Assembly: GCA_030068075.1 (NCBI GenBank)
Contig: CM057826.1
Coordinates: forward strand, 50,425,116 to 50,489,115
Source: Paguma larvata
Taxonomy: Eukaryota; Chordata; Mammalia; Carnivora; Viverridae
DNA length: 64,000 nt
Direction: 5' to 3'
Shown piece by piece: positions 12,446 to 24,563 of the stretch. The first letter of the stretch is position 1. Every line of letters begins with the position of its first letter. Made by a program: the position numbers and the translations under genes. The notes under the pieces were generated by a model. The model did not search any database. It saw only the letters and a list, made by a program, of their open reading frames with translations, and was not told the origin of the DNA.

Positions 12446-14008
12446 CAATTAACAAAGGCACAAATCTTGTCCTCTATTGGAGGTGGTGGTAAAGAAACAG
12501 TTGCATTGCAAGGTCAAATATCCTAAGTGCTATAAGGAAGGGCTAACATCCTATGTGACCCATGAAATTAATAACAATAGGTGAAGTCAATAGAAATGGG
12601 GAATCATTAAATCTTTTAATGACCAGTTTCCTTCTTATATGAACTGGAAAATACTTTTTTTTTTTTAAGAATTATTCTGGGTGCAAGGAACAGTGACACA
12701 AGTAATCTTAAAGGAGGGAGAGGGAATGTATTTTAACAAGACATATATTTCATGGATATTGAGATACAGAGGTCACTATATAGCCAGGAATCACAGAACC
12801 AGGAAAATTTTCAGAAACATGCCCAGCTCTTTCTGCCTTTCTCATGAGCTGAATGGTGGGCAGTCAAGCCTTTCTAGTCTTGCCCAGTCAAGCTCTCAAT
12901 TCCAAATCACTGCCTCTGCTTCTCAGTGCTCTTAATATATAATCACTCCATTTTCCTTTCACTTCCTTTGGGTTCCATTGTCTCTTTATTTATTATAACA
13001 CTTGTACTTTGGTTCCAAATGCTAAGTAACACCCTCAATGTCCTATTTTAAAACACCAAGTAAAGAATCTTATTTGCTGGTCTCCTGTTTTCTGTTCAGA
13101 CAGTAAGTAACTAGCCCCTTAAATTATAGACTGAATCTAGGGCAATTTGTGGCTCAGGGTTACATAGCACACTGACCTTTCAGTAGAGGTTCCAACAGTT
13201 ACAAATTTCTGAGAAGAAATCATGGAAAAGTGGGAAGGCACAAAATAAAACTAAAGAAAACATACTCATTGTCTATTTTTTTTCAGATTATAAAATCAAT
13301 ATATGGATAAAGAAAATCATACTTATCTTCATAACACTGAATTATTATATGCATTCCGGTACATTTTCCTTCAGTCTTTTTCATGCATATATTTCCAATA
13401 CTGTGTACTATGTACATTTTTTTTTCAAAAAATGTGGGATCTCACTCCATATGTATTTTTATAAACCTCACATATCTGGTTGCATATATATATTCCTTTT
13501 TCCCCTTAAAAACACTAAGTGACTATATAATCTCTTAGGAATCATCGTCTTTATTTACTTGCCCCCAAGGCACTGTAATTAGCCTTAAACACACAATAAC
13601 ATCATGGTAAATATCCTTTTACTTAAATACCTCTATGCACTCTGATTAGGTCCTTAAAATACATTCCCAGACATAAAATTACTGGATACATTGCATGAAC
13701 TTGTTAAAGACTATCAAAATATATTACCAGATCATATTTATTAAAGTTTATATTTACTTTTACTCTTATTAATTATGTAAGAAGCTATCAGTTAATTCCT
13801 ACCATTTATCCCTAGCATGAGGCTGATGACTAGAAGACCATAAAGCTCAAAGATAAGATTTCTGAATAATGGAAGAGTGAGTTGTTAATGCTTGAAATAT
13901 GAAATCTAGAGTCAATTGAGAATATTCCTTATTTTGGAATTGCTTTCAGATTTGCAATAGTCTATGAAAAACACATCATCAATATTCTTGGAAGACTTTA
14001 ATAGCATC
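12446..14008. other. Intergenic DNA, probable old L1 remnant inside
   Basis: Between about 13,290 and 13,750 the text resembles the antisense of very old L1/HAL1 3' regions (for example 'cataaaattactggatacat'). A poly(T) of 12 lies near 12,655. No gene. Confidence 0.4.
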
Positions 14009-14250
14009 TGGGTGCTTGGATGGCTCAGTTGGTAGAGCATCTGACTCTTTATTTTGGCTCAGGTCATGATCTCAAGGTTTATGGGTTCAAGCTCTGAAAC
14101 GGGCTCTGCGCTGGCAGCGTGAAGCCTGCTCGGGATTCTGTGTCTCCCTCTCTGCCCCTCCTCTGCCCATGTTCTCTCTTACTCTCTCTCCTCTCTCTTT
14201 CTCTCTCAGAAATAAATAAATAAATATTTTTAAAACAGAATAAAAAAAAA
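14009..14250 (+). mobile_element. CAN-SINE, plus strand
   Basis: The head 'ctgggtgcttggatggctca' is followed by the standard body and an (AATA)n tail. A short likely target duplication (agcatc) brackets it, just before 14,009 and at about 14,250-14,255. Confidence 0.92.
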
Positions 14251-15710
14251 GCATCCAGTAGACCACACACCATCAATACAACTCTCCACATTTCTAAATT
14301 AATTATCTATTCATCTATATTTTTATTTCTCAGTAAATATCAGAAATATACTGTAAGCCTAGGCTGTGGAGACACCAGACACACAAAATTGAATAAAGTG
14401 TTTTTCCATACCAAGTCCAAGGTGGTTGCTAGGCATGGAAACAACCTATTACAATGCAATGTTATAAGTGATATAAGAGAAGAATACACACAGAGCTATA
14501 GGTTTCACAAGGAAGAAATGGCACAAGAATTCTGCCACAAGAAACAAGCTAGGGAGCCTACTTAGGTAAAATGACGTTACTTTATTATTAATACTGGAAA
14601 TTCTTATTACAAAACAAACACAAACTGGCTACGCTTGTAGCTGGAGAAGAGAAAAAAGAGAGAGATTTGACCAGCTAAGAAGTGTCTCTGCCATTTTTCA
14701 AACAGTTTGGAATTTATCTTGAAAGCAAGAACAAACCACTGAAGGTGAGGTTGAATTAGAGGTTGTTAAAATGACCCAGAGAAAGATAAAGAGTGTCTGA
14801 TAATGCCAAGGTCTTGGAGAACAGTAAAGAGACTTGGAGATATTTAAGAGGTAAAGTCAATGATGTTTATCCACCAATTAGATGTGATTTTTGGAGAAAT
14901 AGGAGGTGAATTTTTTAGTGGGTTTATTAGTAGGTGGTGGATCTATGCATATAATGCAGAGCCAGGTAGGGTCAGTTTGGACTTAGTAAGTTTGAAGTGA
15001 TTGAATGAAATGAAATTGTGTGTATAAATTTGGAAACTTTATGGAGAAGTAGAAACCGATGATAAAAATTTGAGAGTCAAAAGCATATTTGGAAATATGA
15101 TCATAAAGCATATTTGGTAATATCAGCTGGGGAAAGTATAAAGGGTAAGAAGAACATAGGGTATAAAATGGAACCCCCTCGGAATAACGAATGTTTTAAA
15201 AAATTACACAGGAGAAAGGAGCTATTAATGGGGAATGAGAAACAGTGTTCCTCAAAACTTGGTGTTATCAAAGAGGAGAGAAATGTTTCAGAAGCTCTAA
15301 AAGGGCTTGGGGGTTAGGAGGGGCCAACTTTGTCAAGCATAGCAAAGAGATCAAGTGAAATGAAAGGTAACAGTGCTCAGTACACTTTTTAGTTGGGGGT
15401 CACAGTTGCTGTGAGCCATTTATAGTTGTTTTGTGGAGTTACCAATTAAATTGTAGTAAACAAACTAGAGAATGGTAGGGGTAAGTTATTGAAAATACAG
15501 ACTACTGTCCCAAGAATTTGATGGCAACATGAGGACTATGATGCATAGATATGAGAGATTTCAGAGTAGAATGAAGCTATAGATGAATAAAGTCTAAAGA
15601 AGGAGAGTTTGAAGACAAAAGACGAGGTCAGATATTTAGTAATAGGAAATAGACTAAAGTCTGGAGATCCAATGCTTTAACCTAAAATGACAAAAATGAG
15701 AGTACACTTG
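14251..15710 (+). other. Old unclassified interspersed repeat region
   Basis: From about 14,690 to 15,650 the text carries motifs of an ancient multi-copy mammalian element: 'ctgaaggtgaggttgaatta', 'ccaggtagggtcagtttgg', and later a 'gaagacaaaagacgaggtca'-type segment. A related-looking stretch occurs at about 35,000-35,280. I cannot give the family. No gene. Confidence 0.4.
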
Positions 15711-15824
15711 AATAAACTGGCCTTTTCTCCTTGTGTGATATTTTTCTGCCTCTATAGAATATAAACTCCACAAGGTCAGGTTAGGGATTTATCCATTTGT
15801 TTATTTCTATGTACCCATTATCTC
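15711..15824 (+). repeat. Local duplication, copy 1 (L2 3' segment)
   Basis: This 114-bp segment aligns without gaps to 16,933-17,046, with about seven differences, all transitions. Copy 2 sits in its natural place inside a longer L2 element, whereas copy 1 stands alone. That suggests copy 1 was duplicated from copy 2 rather than being an independent old insertion. Confidence 0.8.
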
Positions 15825-16109
15825 TTTGATATATTTTTAAAATTCAATACAGTTGAAATTAAGTATTCTTACATACTTTACTTTGTTTATAAAAGGAATA
15901 TTCCCGATTCAAACATTTTAACTTGCCACCAGAGACAACATGTCCAAAGTATTTGATAGATCCCATCCATGTACACTTTGTTAATTTCAAATGCCATGGC
16001 CACAGCCTAGAATAAAATATAGAAAGACATTTCAGTAAACAAACTAATTGTAGGAAGGATAAAACTGTTTGGGTAGATACCACCCAGAGACCCACTGAAC
16101 TATAAAATC

Positions 16110-16195
16110 CATGAGTGGAGAAACTCTGTCTTCTTCACTACTTTATCTCTAAAACCTAGCACAGTGTCTGGTACCTACTAGACATAATAAAGTAC
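16110..16195 (+). mobile_element. L2/MIR 3'-end fragment
   Basis: Contains 'ttatctctaaaacctagcac', 'agtgtctggtacctactaga' and 'cataataaagta', the usual order of the L2 3' end. Confidence 0.65.
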
Positions 16196-16599
16196 ACTGA
16201 GTAGGTACATTTGGGAAGCACCAGACTGGGGGGGGTGGGTTATTAGAGCCATGGAAAACTAATTTGTTTTGCCCTCCATTTGTGTAATTTAGCAGAGAAT
16301 GGGGAAATAAATCTAAAGGTCATGACAACAGAGTTGGTTTCTAAAAGCAAATTGATACTAGAGAAGCGACAATTCTTTTACATATGTAATCATTTACTGG
16401 TTTCCTCTGCTTTTCTATATGGGCTTCCAACATTGTCTATATAATCTATCATTCCTTACTTCTCCTTCCCTGTGTTTCTTCCTCTTTCCTTGCTAGTTAA
16501 CTTTTAGCATTTATTTTTGGCTATTTTTGCCTTGAGAAAAATAATAGCCTCCTAGATGATATCCCTCTATTGTATGATAAAAAACAACCAATGTCATCT

Positions 16600-17100
16600 T
16601 TCCAAATTGTAACTGATATCTTGCTCCAAAATTTTAATGGCTGTACGCTGCTCTTAGTCCTTTAGGATTTTTAAGTCCATGCTTAATCTGGCCTTATCTA
16701 ACTCCCCATTATTATCTCCTGGCCCTCTCCCTCTCCCTCAGGGTGTTGTTCTATTGTTGCTACACCTCTTCCCAACTAGAGTGTTTGTACCAGTGGTGGA
16801 TGAAATGCTCTTTCATCCACTTTACCTCTTCTTGCAACCAGCTTTTGCTGCCTACACAGTCCACAGCTGTTTTTCTAGCTCTACATTGTCATGACAGACT
16901 GTGTTCTTTGTAACAAATATCATATAGTTGTTAATAAACTGGTCTTTTCCCTTTGTGTAATATTTTTCTGCCTCTATAGAATATAAACTCCACAAGGTCA
17001 GGTTAGGGGTTTATTCATTTGTTTATTTCTATGTACCCATTGTCTCATACAGTTCTGGATATAATACATACCCAATGAATATTTGTTGGAAAAATAAACA
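16600..17100 (+). mobile_element. L2 element, plus strand
   Basis: Runs through the L2 3' part: 'aaattttaatggctgtacgc', 'cttaatctggccttatctaa', 'cacctcttcccaactagagt', then 'gaatataaactccacaaggt' and a terminal 'ccaatgaatatttgttgga'. It contains copy 2 of the local duplication. The L1 described next inserted about 70 bp downstream. Confidence 0.85.
16933..17046 (+). repeat. Local duplication, copy 2 (within L2)
   Basis: Partner of 15,711-15,824, in direct orientation with start positions 1,222 bp apart. It includes 'tctgcctctatagaatataa' and is continuous with L2 sequence on both sides. Confidence 0.8.
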
Positions 17101-17155
17101 AAATAATGGATGTTAGGAAAAAACATGGTAAAGACACTTATAATTAGTATGACTT

Positions 17156-17170
17156 TTAGTGATGTTTTTA
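17156..17170 (+). repeat. Target-site duplication, left copy
   Basis: The 15-mer ttagtgatgttttta. An identical copy is at 17,748-17,762. The pair brackets the inverted L1. Confidence 0.9.
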
Positions 17171-17747
17171 TTTTTTTTATTTTATTTTTTTAATAGTTTA
17201 TTGTCAAATTGGTTTCTATACAACACCCAGTGCTCAATCCAACGAGCGCCCTCCTCTGTGCCCACCACCCACTCTCCCCCTCTCCCACACCCATCTCTCC
17301 CCTCAGTTCTTTCTTATTCTTTGAGAGTCTCTCATGTCATGTCTTCCTTCCTCTCTGTGGCTTTTTTTCTTTTCCTCCTTCCCCTCTTCCCCTCCCCCCT
17401 GGTTCTCTGCTAGGTCTTCCAAAGCCTACCTATGCGTAGGAACATATGGCAGCTGTCTTTCTCTGCCTGACTTATTTCACTCAGCATAATATCCTCCAGT
17501 TCCATCCATGTTGCCACACATGGCCAGATTTCATTCTTTCTCATTGCTGCATAGTATTCCATTGTATATATATACCACATCTTCTTTATCCATTCATCAG
17601 TTGATGGACACTTAGTTTCTTTCCATGATTTGGCTATTGTCGAAAGTGCTGCTATGAACATTGGGGTACACGTGCCCCTATGCATCAGCAGGTGTCCACT
17701 CTCGCCACTGCTATTTAACATAGTGTTGGAAGTCCTAGCATCAGCAA
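17171..17747 (-). mobile_element. LINE-1 (carnivore type), 5'-inverted (twin-primed)
   Basis: Bases 17,171-17,690 are L1 3' end on the minus strand. They comprise a poly(A) tail (seen as T-rich, 17,171-17,192), a 3' UTR and the ORF2 C-terminus (open frame with TMEYYAAMRKNEIWP and MLSEISQAEKDS). Bases about 17,691-17,747 are L1 ORF2 on the plus strand, encoding SPLLFNIVLEVLA-I of the reverse-transcriptase domain. In a full-length element that motif lies far upstream of the C-terminus. A 3' part and an inverted, non-contiguous 5' part inside one pair of target duplications is the signature of twin priming. The ORF2 frame is little damaged, so this is the youngest L1 in the window. It is still defective. 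Confidence 0.93.
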
Positions 17748-17762
17748 TTAGTGATGTTTTTA
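17748..17762 (+). repeat. Target-site duplication, right copy
   Basis: Second copy of ttagtgatgttttta. Read on the L1 sense strand, the pre-insertion site is ...gatttAAAAACATCAC..., a good match to the L1 endonuclease preference TT|AAAA. Confidence 0.9.
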
Positions 17763-19224
17763 AATCACCCTCTTGGACACTCAATCTGGATGTCAAAAAT
17801 TGCAAACCATGTTATGCTAAATAAGGCAGGAAAATGAGTTAATTGAATCTCACTTTCAACACTAAGATCAGGACTATCCAGAGGATATTCTTAATAACAT
17901 CTTAATGAACGAGAAATTGACTGTTTCTGAAGACCCCATTCACCATTATTTTCTGTTGTGGTGGTGGGAAAATACATGTAGCATAAAATTCACCATTTCA
18001 TTCCCAAATTTTAAGATTAAATGTAGACATAATGTGTATGCTACTTAGCTTTCTCCAAATCTGTTTCTTCTGTTTCCTGTACTTACAGCTATACTTTATT
18101 TGCCAGCTGTTCCATTAGTTCAGCATGGCCATATGGTTAGGTTGTAGCTCATGGCATGTGGAGGTGTGAGCAGACACTAACATTCTCCCTTCCACACTTG
18201 CTCCATAAAATACGTGTGTGGATATTTCTTCAAGCTTTCGCTTTATCTAGTGATTAATGAGAGGACTTCAAAGGTAGGACACTCAAAAGATGGAAGGATT
18301 CTGGTTTCCTGAATGATCCCTTGAAAGTTCTCATTTGTGTCTATGATCAGTTAATGTGGAGTGGTATTTGGGAGTTTGATGCTTCACAGTTGTAGAACCT
18401 GGCATTATTCTAACAAATACAGTGTGCTCTCTATAGCTGATACAAATATTGACTGATAGCTTTACCCAGGTATTAAACTAGCGAAACATATGGTGGGTGC
18501 TTTTTCTTGTTCATTCATTTTCATCTTAACTGACCAGCGTCCTGAAGTTGATGTTAGCAATTGAAGAGACAAATAAAACAGACCTAAATTACCAGTAGAA
18601 GAAAGATGGGCTCTGATGGGCTGCACACCTTTAGGGGATGGCACAATTCTCCATGGAATGCCTGAGGCAGACCTGAGTTCACATCAGTACCAAATGATGG
18701 TTGCCATGACAATGGAGTGGCGGCATTTATTTCTACTAAAAACATCTGAAGCACGTGCTGCACCTTTTTCAAATTGAATGCTCTACTTAGAAGTAATTTG
18801 CACGTATTTCCTACCCTAAAACTACTACAATTCTCAACTGAATCCCACTCCTTACTATAAAGGGCAAAGGGCCTGGTGCGCAGACTTTCTCTGTCACCAT
18901 CGGTACCCTTTTCAGCTCCTCAGGAAGACAAGAGGGGAAAACAAGAGGATTCCTGTGACTGCGGAGAACCTGAAACAGAAAGGTAACAGGATAAAACTGC
19001 TCTCTGAGACAAAGGGAGGAAGTCTACCTGTTCTGAATCACGGTATATGGATGGATCTGATACAGCACTCTGCTAGAGGTAACAATAGAAAAGCTAGCTT
19101 TATTTTCTCCTCTTACACAGTTAGAACAATAGTATTAGGAAGATCTGGGAGATGGGGACATCTTTAGGTGATGAGCTTCACCAAGAATGATTTTTTTGTA
19201 AAATAACCAGAATCACCAGGGAAA
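17763..19224. other. Intergenic DNA, no gene seen
   Basis: The 18,060-18,280 part has the look of an old LTR or DNA-transposon remnant ('cagctgttccattagttcag', 'catggcatgtggaggtgtga') that I cannot classify. GC is slightly higher near 18,600-18,960. Open frames there are short on both strands and carry no domain. Confidence 0.4.
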
Positions 19225-19620
19225 TCGCCACCTTGTTTAAAATATTTTAGTGGCTTCCTATTAAGAAAACTGTCCAAATCCTTAGGGAGGCCTAGAAGGG
19301 CCTGCATAACCTTACTCTTGTTTACTTCTGCATACTCACCTCAGGACAGTCTCTCCTGTCCTTACTATCTTTACTTCAGCCCTATTTCTTTCAGTTTCCT
19401 AAAAAGACATGCTTACTTGCATCTCATGGTATTTGGACCTCCCATTTCTACTGCATGGAATGTTCTCTGTGGACCACAGCTTTTAGGAAATCACATTTCA
19501 TCCATTAGAACACTACTATGACAATGCCTCAAGCTTTCTTTGACTCCCTGACTAGATTAAGGACTTTTTTATATGTACTTTGTGGGCTATATTATTTGTT
19601 AAAAATATTCCCTGCCTTCC
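19225..19620 (+). mobile_element. L2 element, plus strand
   Basis: Ordered L2 landmarks are present: 'tagtggcttcctattaagaa', 'gtccaaatccttagggaggc', 'cctgcataaccttac', 'tggaatgttctctg' and 'gactccctgactagattaag'. It is much decayed. Confidence 0.8.
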
Positions 19621-19994
19621 AGTCTCACCCTGGTATGACACTTCCCTGGTATCTCTTCTTGCAGGAAGCAGGTATGTCCTTCTGCATCAATACCCAATTT
19701 TATAATGAGGTTCGTTTTGTATAGTGACATGCAAGTGGAAGTGATCTCATATCCACAAAGAGGCTTCCAGACTGCTATAACTAAGACAGGAGATTTTCTT
19801 TCTATTGGTTCCATAAAGAAAAGGACATGGAGTAGAGTTTCAGCTGACCCACAAGGGACATTAACATTAGCAATAAATAAATCGACCTCTATTGTTATAA
19901 GCCACAGAAACTTGGGACATATTTGTTATTTCAGCCTAATATAATGAGAGCTGACTCATGCATTGTTCTACTATTCTTGTTCTTAACATGAGAG

Positions 19995-20262
19995 GAAGTA
20001 AGAGCATGATAGTATAACAGAGGCTCGAAGATCAAGCTCCTATATCCAATGTCCGATCTGCTACTTGATATTTTGTGTTCTAAGATATCACGTGATTTAA
20101 TGTATCTGGCCTCAGTGGCTGTACTTGTAAGATGGAGATAATATTAGGATATACTGCTTAGGGTGGTGGCAAGAATTAAGTGAGTTAATAGTGTTAAAGC
20201 ATTCATACCAGTATCTGGCACAGAACAAGCCCTCCCTCAATAAATATTAATTGTTATTATTC
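19995..20262 (+). mobile_element. MIR element, plus strand, nearly full-length
   Basis: Follows MIR from the tRNA-like head ('agcatgatagtataacagag') through the core ('ctggcctcagtggctgtact', 'aagatggagataatattagg'). The 3' end is 'atctggcacagaacaagccc...caataaatattaattgttat'. Confidence 0.88.
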
Positions 20263-21347
20263 ATAGGATTAGCAAATTTGTCAACTATAATTTTTCTATG
20301 ATTATTTGTTGAAGGTCTGTTTCCCATATTTGACTGTTAGGATACTGAGAGAAGAAAGCTCACTGATTTTATTCACTTATATCACCAGTAACTAGTGTAC
20401 ATGTGACAAATAATAAGCAACTATCAAATGTTTGATTTCTGCAGTGAATTCTTTAAAAAAAGAAAGAATGAATGAATTATAAAGCCTAAAATAACATCAG
20501 TGATTATATTGAAAGGAACAAAAAATAAATATTATTAATATTTAAAATTACTTGTAAGAGGAGTAGTATTTCTAGTAATATTAGCCCTATCCACTGAAAT
20601 TACACAAGATCTAAATTGATGAAAAAAATCAGGCTTTTGGTTGACATCTGCAGGAGACAATTTCCTGTAGTGGACTGTACTGCAAGTCTGTGTCAGCACA
20701 GCATCGTCCCTGTTTCCTAAGTCACAAGTGTGTGAAATGTGTGACGTAGAGATTGTTTGTGAAGATATTTTATTCTCAAAAAAACTTCAATAATTATACA
20801 TCTAATTCTTGAATTTTATGATGAATAAAACCAGTCCTAATGTCTATGGAGTACCTGTTCTCAAACTCTCCTGTTGCCGTGTTTAGAGGACATTTCCTGG
20901 TACACAGTGTTGGCCTCATTTTTCAAATCATCTGCCATGACTGCAACTTAATGGCCATGTCTTCTCTGACAGCCAATCTTCGATTCTTCTAGCTATTCTT
21001 TGTGTTTAAATATTGTGTACCCATGCAAGGTCCTTTCACAGAAGCTTGAAACTAAAAAATTAGATTGCATGGCATAAGATACATGACTAGATTAGTAAAT
21101 TAAATTGGGCTCAGGCCTAGATGAGTAACCTAGGAGAAAAGACTGGAGTACAATTTAAGGCTTTATGAAGTTAGACTTCTAGAAGGTGGTACCAACACTA
21201 CATAAGACCTGAGCAGGCAGTAAGGCCATTGCGGCATTGAAGGACCTGTGTGAGCCAGAGGACTACCTTCGACCAGAAGTAGTATTAATACTAAAATCTG
21301 GATAGGGACAAATATCAAAAGCGGAACTCAAGAAAAGTATTTTCAAC
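20263..21347. other. Intergenic DNA, no gene seen
   Basis: AT-rich, with no repeat I can place. Open frames are below 60 codons. Confidence 0.5.
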
Positions 21348-22890
21348 TATGTATTTTTTCCAACTTTATTGAGATGTATTTGATACATAACAGTGTATAT
21401 GTTTCAAGTGTACATGTGGTAATTTGATCCATGTATCAAACTGTGAAACAATTAGCATAGGGTCAGTTAGAATTTCTATCATCTCACATAATTACCCTCT
21501 TGTGTGTGTGAGTGTGTGCATGTGTGGTGAAAATGTTTAAGGTCTACTGTCTTAGGAAATTTCAGGTATATAATACCATATTGTTAATTATAGTCACCAT
21601 GCTGTACAATAGATCCCCAAAGCTTATTCATCTTAAAACTGAGTTTGCTCCCTTTGACCAACATGTCCCCATTTCCCACACCCACCACTCAGCCTTGGCA
21701 CTTACCATTTACTCTTTGTTCTTGTGAGTTTGGCTTTTTTCAATTCCACATATGAGTGAGATTATAGAGTATTCGTCTTTTTCTGTCTGACTTATCTTAC
21801 TCAGTATAATGCCCTCAAGGTCCACCCATGTTGTCCCAAATGACAGGACTTCCTTCTTTCTCATAGCTGAATATAGTGGAATATACAGATCATATTTCTA
21901 TCTATTTATCTGTAGATGGTCACAGCTTGTTTCCATATGTGGGCTGTTATGAATAATACTGCAGTGAACTGAGAGGGCAGATATCTCTTGGAAATACTGA
22001 TTTCAATTTTTTAGGGGAAGTATACATCCAGAAGTAGGATTACTGAATCTTATGACAGTTCTATTTTTAATTTTTTGAGGAACCTTTAAATGTTTTCTGT
22101 AGTGGCTGCACCAGTTTACATTCCCATCAATAGTGCGCTTTTCTCCACATCCTAACCAACACTTGTTATTTTTTTAACTTGTTGATAATAGTCCTTCTGA
22201 AAGGTGTGAGGTGATATCTTATTATGGCTTTGATCTCATTTACCTGATAGTTATGTTGAGCACCTTTTCATGTGTTGATTGGCCATTTGTATGCCTTCTT
22301 TGGCAAAACATCCATTCAGGTTTTTTAACTGAACTGTTTGGGGGTTTTGTTTTTCGTCGTCATCCATCGCTGTTGTTGTTGTTGCTGAGTTGTATGAGTT
22401 GCTGTTATATTTTGGGTATTAACCTATTATCAGATAGACAACTTGCAAATATTTTCTCCATTTCGTAGGTTGCCTTTTCATTGTGTTGATTGTTTCTTTT
22501 GCTGTGCAGAAACTTTTTAGTTTCATGTAGTCCCACTTATTGATTTTTGTTTTTGTTGCTTGGGTTTTTTGTGACATATCGAGGAGATCACTGCCAAAAC
22601 CAACGTCTGGGAGCTTTTTCCCTGGTTTATTCTAGAGGTTTTATATTTTCAGGTCTTATGTTTAAGTCTTTAATGAATTTCAAATTAATTTTTGTAAGTG
22701 GTTTAAAATAAGAGTTCAGTTTCATTCTTTTGCATGTGTTTATCCAGTTTTCCATTACTATTTGTTGAAGAGATTATTCCTTCCCCATAAAGTATCCTTT
22801 GCTCCCCTGTCAAATATTAGTTGACTACATATGCAAGCATTTATTTTTCATATATTTCATTACTGGTTTCCAACTGCGTTTAAGTTAAAT
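21348..22890 (-). mobile_element. Old LINE-1 3' portion, minus strand
   Basis: Antisense L1 3' UTR starts at about 21,355 ('ccaactttattgagatgtat'). ORF2 remnants follow from about 21,730 to 22,890 with many stops. It is an older L1 subfamily than the carnivore-type copies at 3,100 and 17,171, judged by the longer and different 3' UTR and the higher decay. Confidence 0.9.
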
Positions 22891-23256
22891 AATCCACTAT
22901 GTCCAAATGGTTTTACTTCTGGGAACTCTGAGAAGCTCCATTTGAAAACCTTGGCCCTGGCAGAGTCAAGCCCTTGAAATTGGGAATCTTGGAAGAGTCT
23001 CGGTGGTGGTCAGTGAAAAATATGTGCATGTTCCATTAAGGAAGAAACAAATGTAACAAACACCTAGCAAGTCGTGTTTGCAGTTGAACTTTTTTCTCCC
23101 CCATTTCTTTTGCCAAGAGTACTTTCAAACTCTCCAGGGATAACAATTGGAGATATCGTCAAAGGATGAGATATGGGCACTTTGACTTTCAATTGAAGGC
23201 ATTTTGGGTAAGGCTCAGGTTATCCTTTCCGTGATTTGGCCAAATTAATACATTGT

Positions 23257-23482
23257 AGGGGTGCCCGGGTGGCTCAGCTGGTTAAGCTATTGATTACCGC
23301 TCATGTAGTGATCTCACAGTTTATCGATTTGAGCCAGCATCCAGCTCTGTGGTGACACCTCGGAGCCTGGAGCCTGCTTCCGATTCTTTGTCTCCCTTTC
23401 TCTCTGCCCCTCCCCAACTTGTGCTCTGTCTCTGTTTGTCTGTCTGTCTCTTTCAAAAATAAACACTAAAAAAATGAAAAAA
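23257..23482 (+). mobile_element. CAN-SINE, plus strand, with target duplication
   Basis: The head 'ggggtgcccgggtggctcag' and body 'ctcggagcctggagcctgct' precede a (TGTC)n/TC tract and an AAATAAACACTAAAA tail. A 10-bp target duplication aatacattgt flanks it at 23,247-23,256 and 23,483-23,492. Confidence 0.95.
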
Positions 23483-23492
23483 AATACATTGT

Positions 23493-24481
23493 GAAGGTGT
23501 GAGAACGGGATAGGATAGGTAGGTAAGGTGAAACAGCGTAGAGAACTGAAAAATGCTAATAATTTGTCAATCAATTAATAATGAACAATAACTAATTGAT
23601 CACCAACTATGCATTTTTTATAGTTACTCAGAGGTAGATATCAGTTTTTGTTTTAAATGCTGATAACTCATATTTTGCAGTCAAGAATATCCCAGAGAAT
23701 TTAAATAAATGGATAAGAATTATTTAAATTAATGAAGCTATATTCATAAAACAATAGATGAGATTCATGTGATGGTAAAAGTGTTTTTCTCTTCTGTACT
23801 GCCAGTATTTGAAAAATATTTGATTTTTCACATACCAACCATCATATTGTTTTCAAGGTCATTTTTTACTTTCTCATCTCTTTTTTTATTTTCTTTTGTT
23901 ACTGAAAACAAATCATCATGGTGGTAAAATTACTTAAATTAGGAGGTATTTGCTTTTATAATTAAACATTGATATAAGATATAGCAGTGGAGACAGTTTA
24001 GGTGAAGAGCAGAGACATTTTATAACAATAAATTACAATACTTGATTTGAATAAGGCGGTTTAGAGACACAATATGCTTTGGAGCCTAAATTCCATGCCA
24101 TGTTATCCCTGTTAATAAGGATTTGACTTACAAGAACTTAAGGTGCTGCTTCTTCCTGCAGGTAGTTTCTATATCATATTTTATCGCCCCCAAAGAAAAC
24201 TTTCATATCTCTGATACGTTATGTAAGCCTCTGGTGCTCCTGTGTTTTATGAGTTATCTATCTTTTGTGTTTGCATTGCATTGGTCTTGTATAGGTTGTG
24301 GGCATACTTACTCTGAGCAGGACACAGATGGGGTTCAGGGCAGGCCACCCCAGAATGTACCACATTTGCATGTTAATTATCTCAAACTGAAGTGGTTAGG
24401 GTCCAACAAACTCAAGAGATTTTTACCTTCCCCTTAACTTCCTGAAAGAATTTTAGATAACGAATCTGTACCCTGAAAAGT
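23493..24481. other. Intergenic DNA, no gene seen
   Basis: The open frame at 24,123-24,437 (104 codons, plus strand) is the longest. It has no recognised domain and no coding-like composition, so I treat it as chance. Confidence 0.5.
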
Positions 24482-24563
24482 TAAATATTTAATTTCTACA
24501 ACTTGATGTTCTTGAAGATAAGTATACACCTGTAAAAGCATTATCACTATCCATCACTTCCAA
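24482..24563 (+). repeat. Local duplication, copy 1 (L1 3'-end segment)
   Basis: This 82-bp segment matches 25,775-25,856 at 80 of 82 positions without gaps. The content ('ctacaacttgatgttcttga') resembles the antisense 3' terminus of an old L1. Independent insertions of that age would be expected to differ much more. Confidence 0.8.

Noticed and set aside
14030..14100. A functional tRNA gene
   Set aside because: The A- and B-box matches here and at the other similar sites belong to CAN-SINE heads. No acceptor stem or intact cloverleaf can be folded.
17410..17805. 131-codon minus-strand frame as a gene
   Set aside because: Its C-terminal part is the L1 ORF2 end and its N-terminal part is read across the twin-priming junction and the target duplication, so it is not a real protein.
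24123..24437. 104-codon plus-strand frame as an exon
   Set aside because: No flanking acceptor/donor pair in phase and no recognisable protein family; composition matches the surrounding intergenic DNA.
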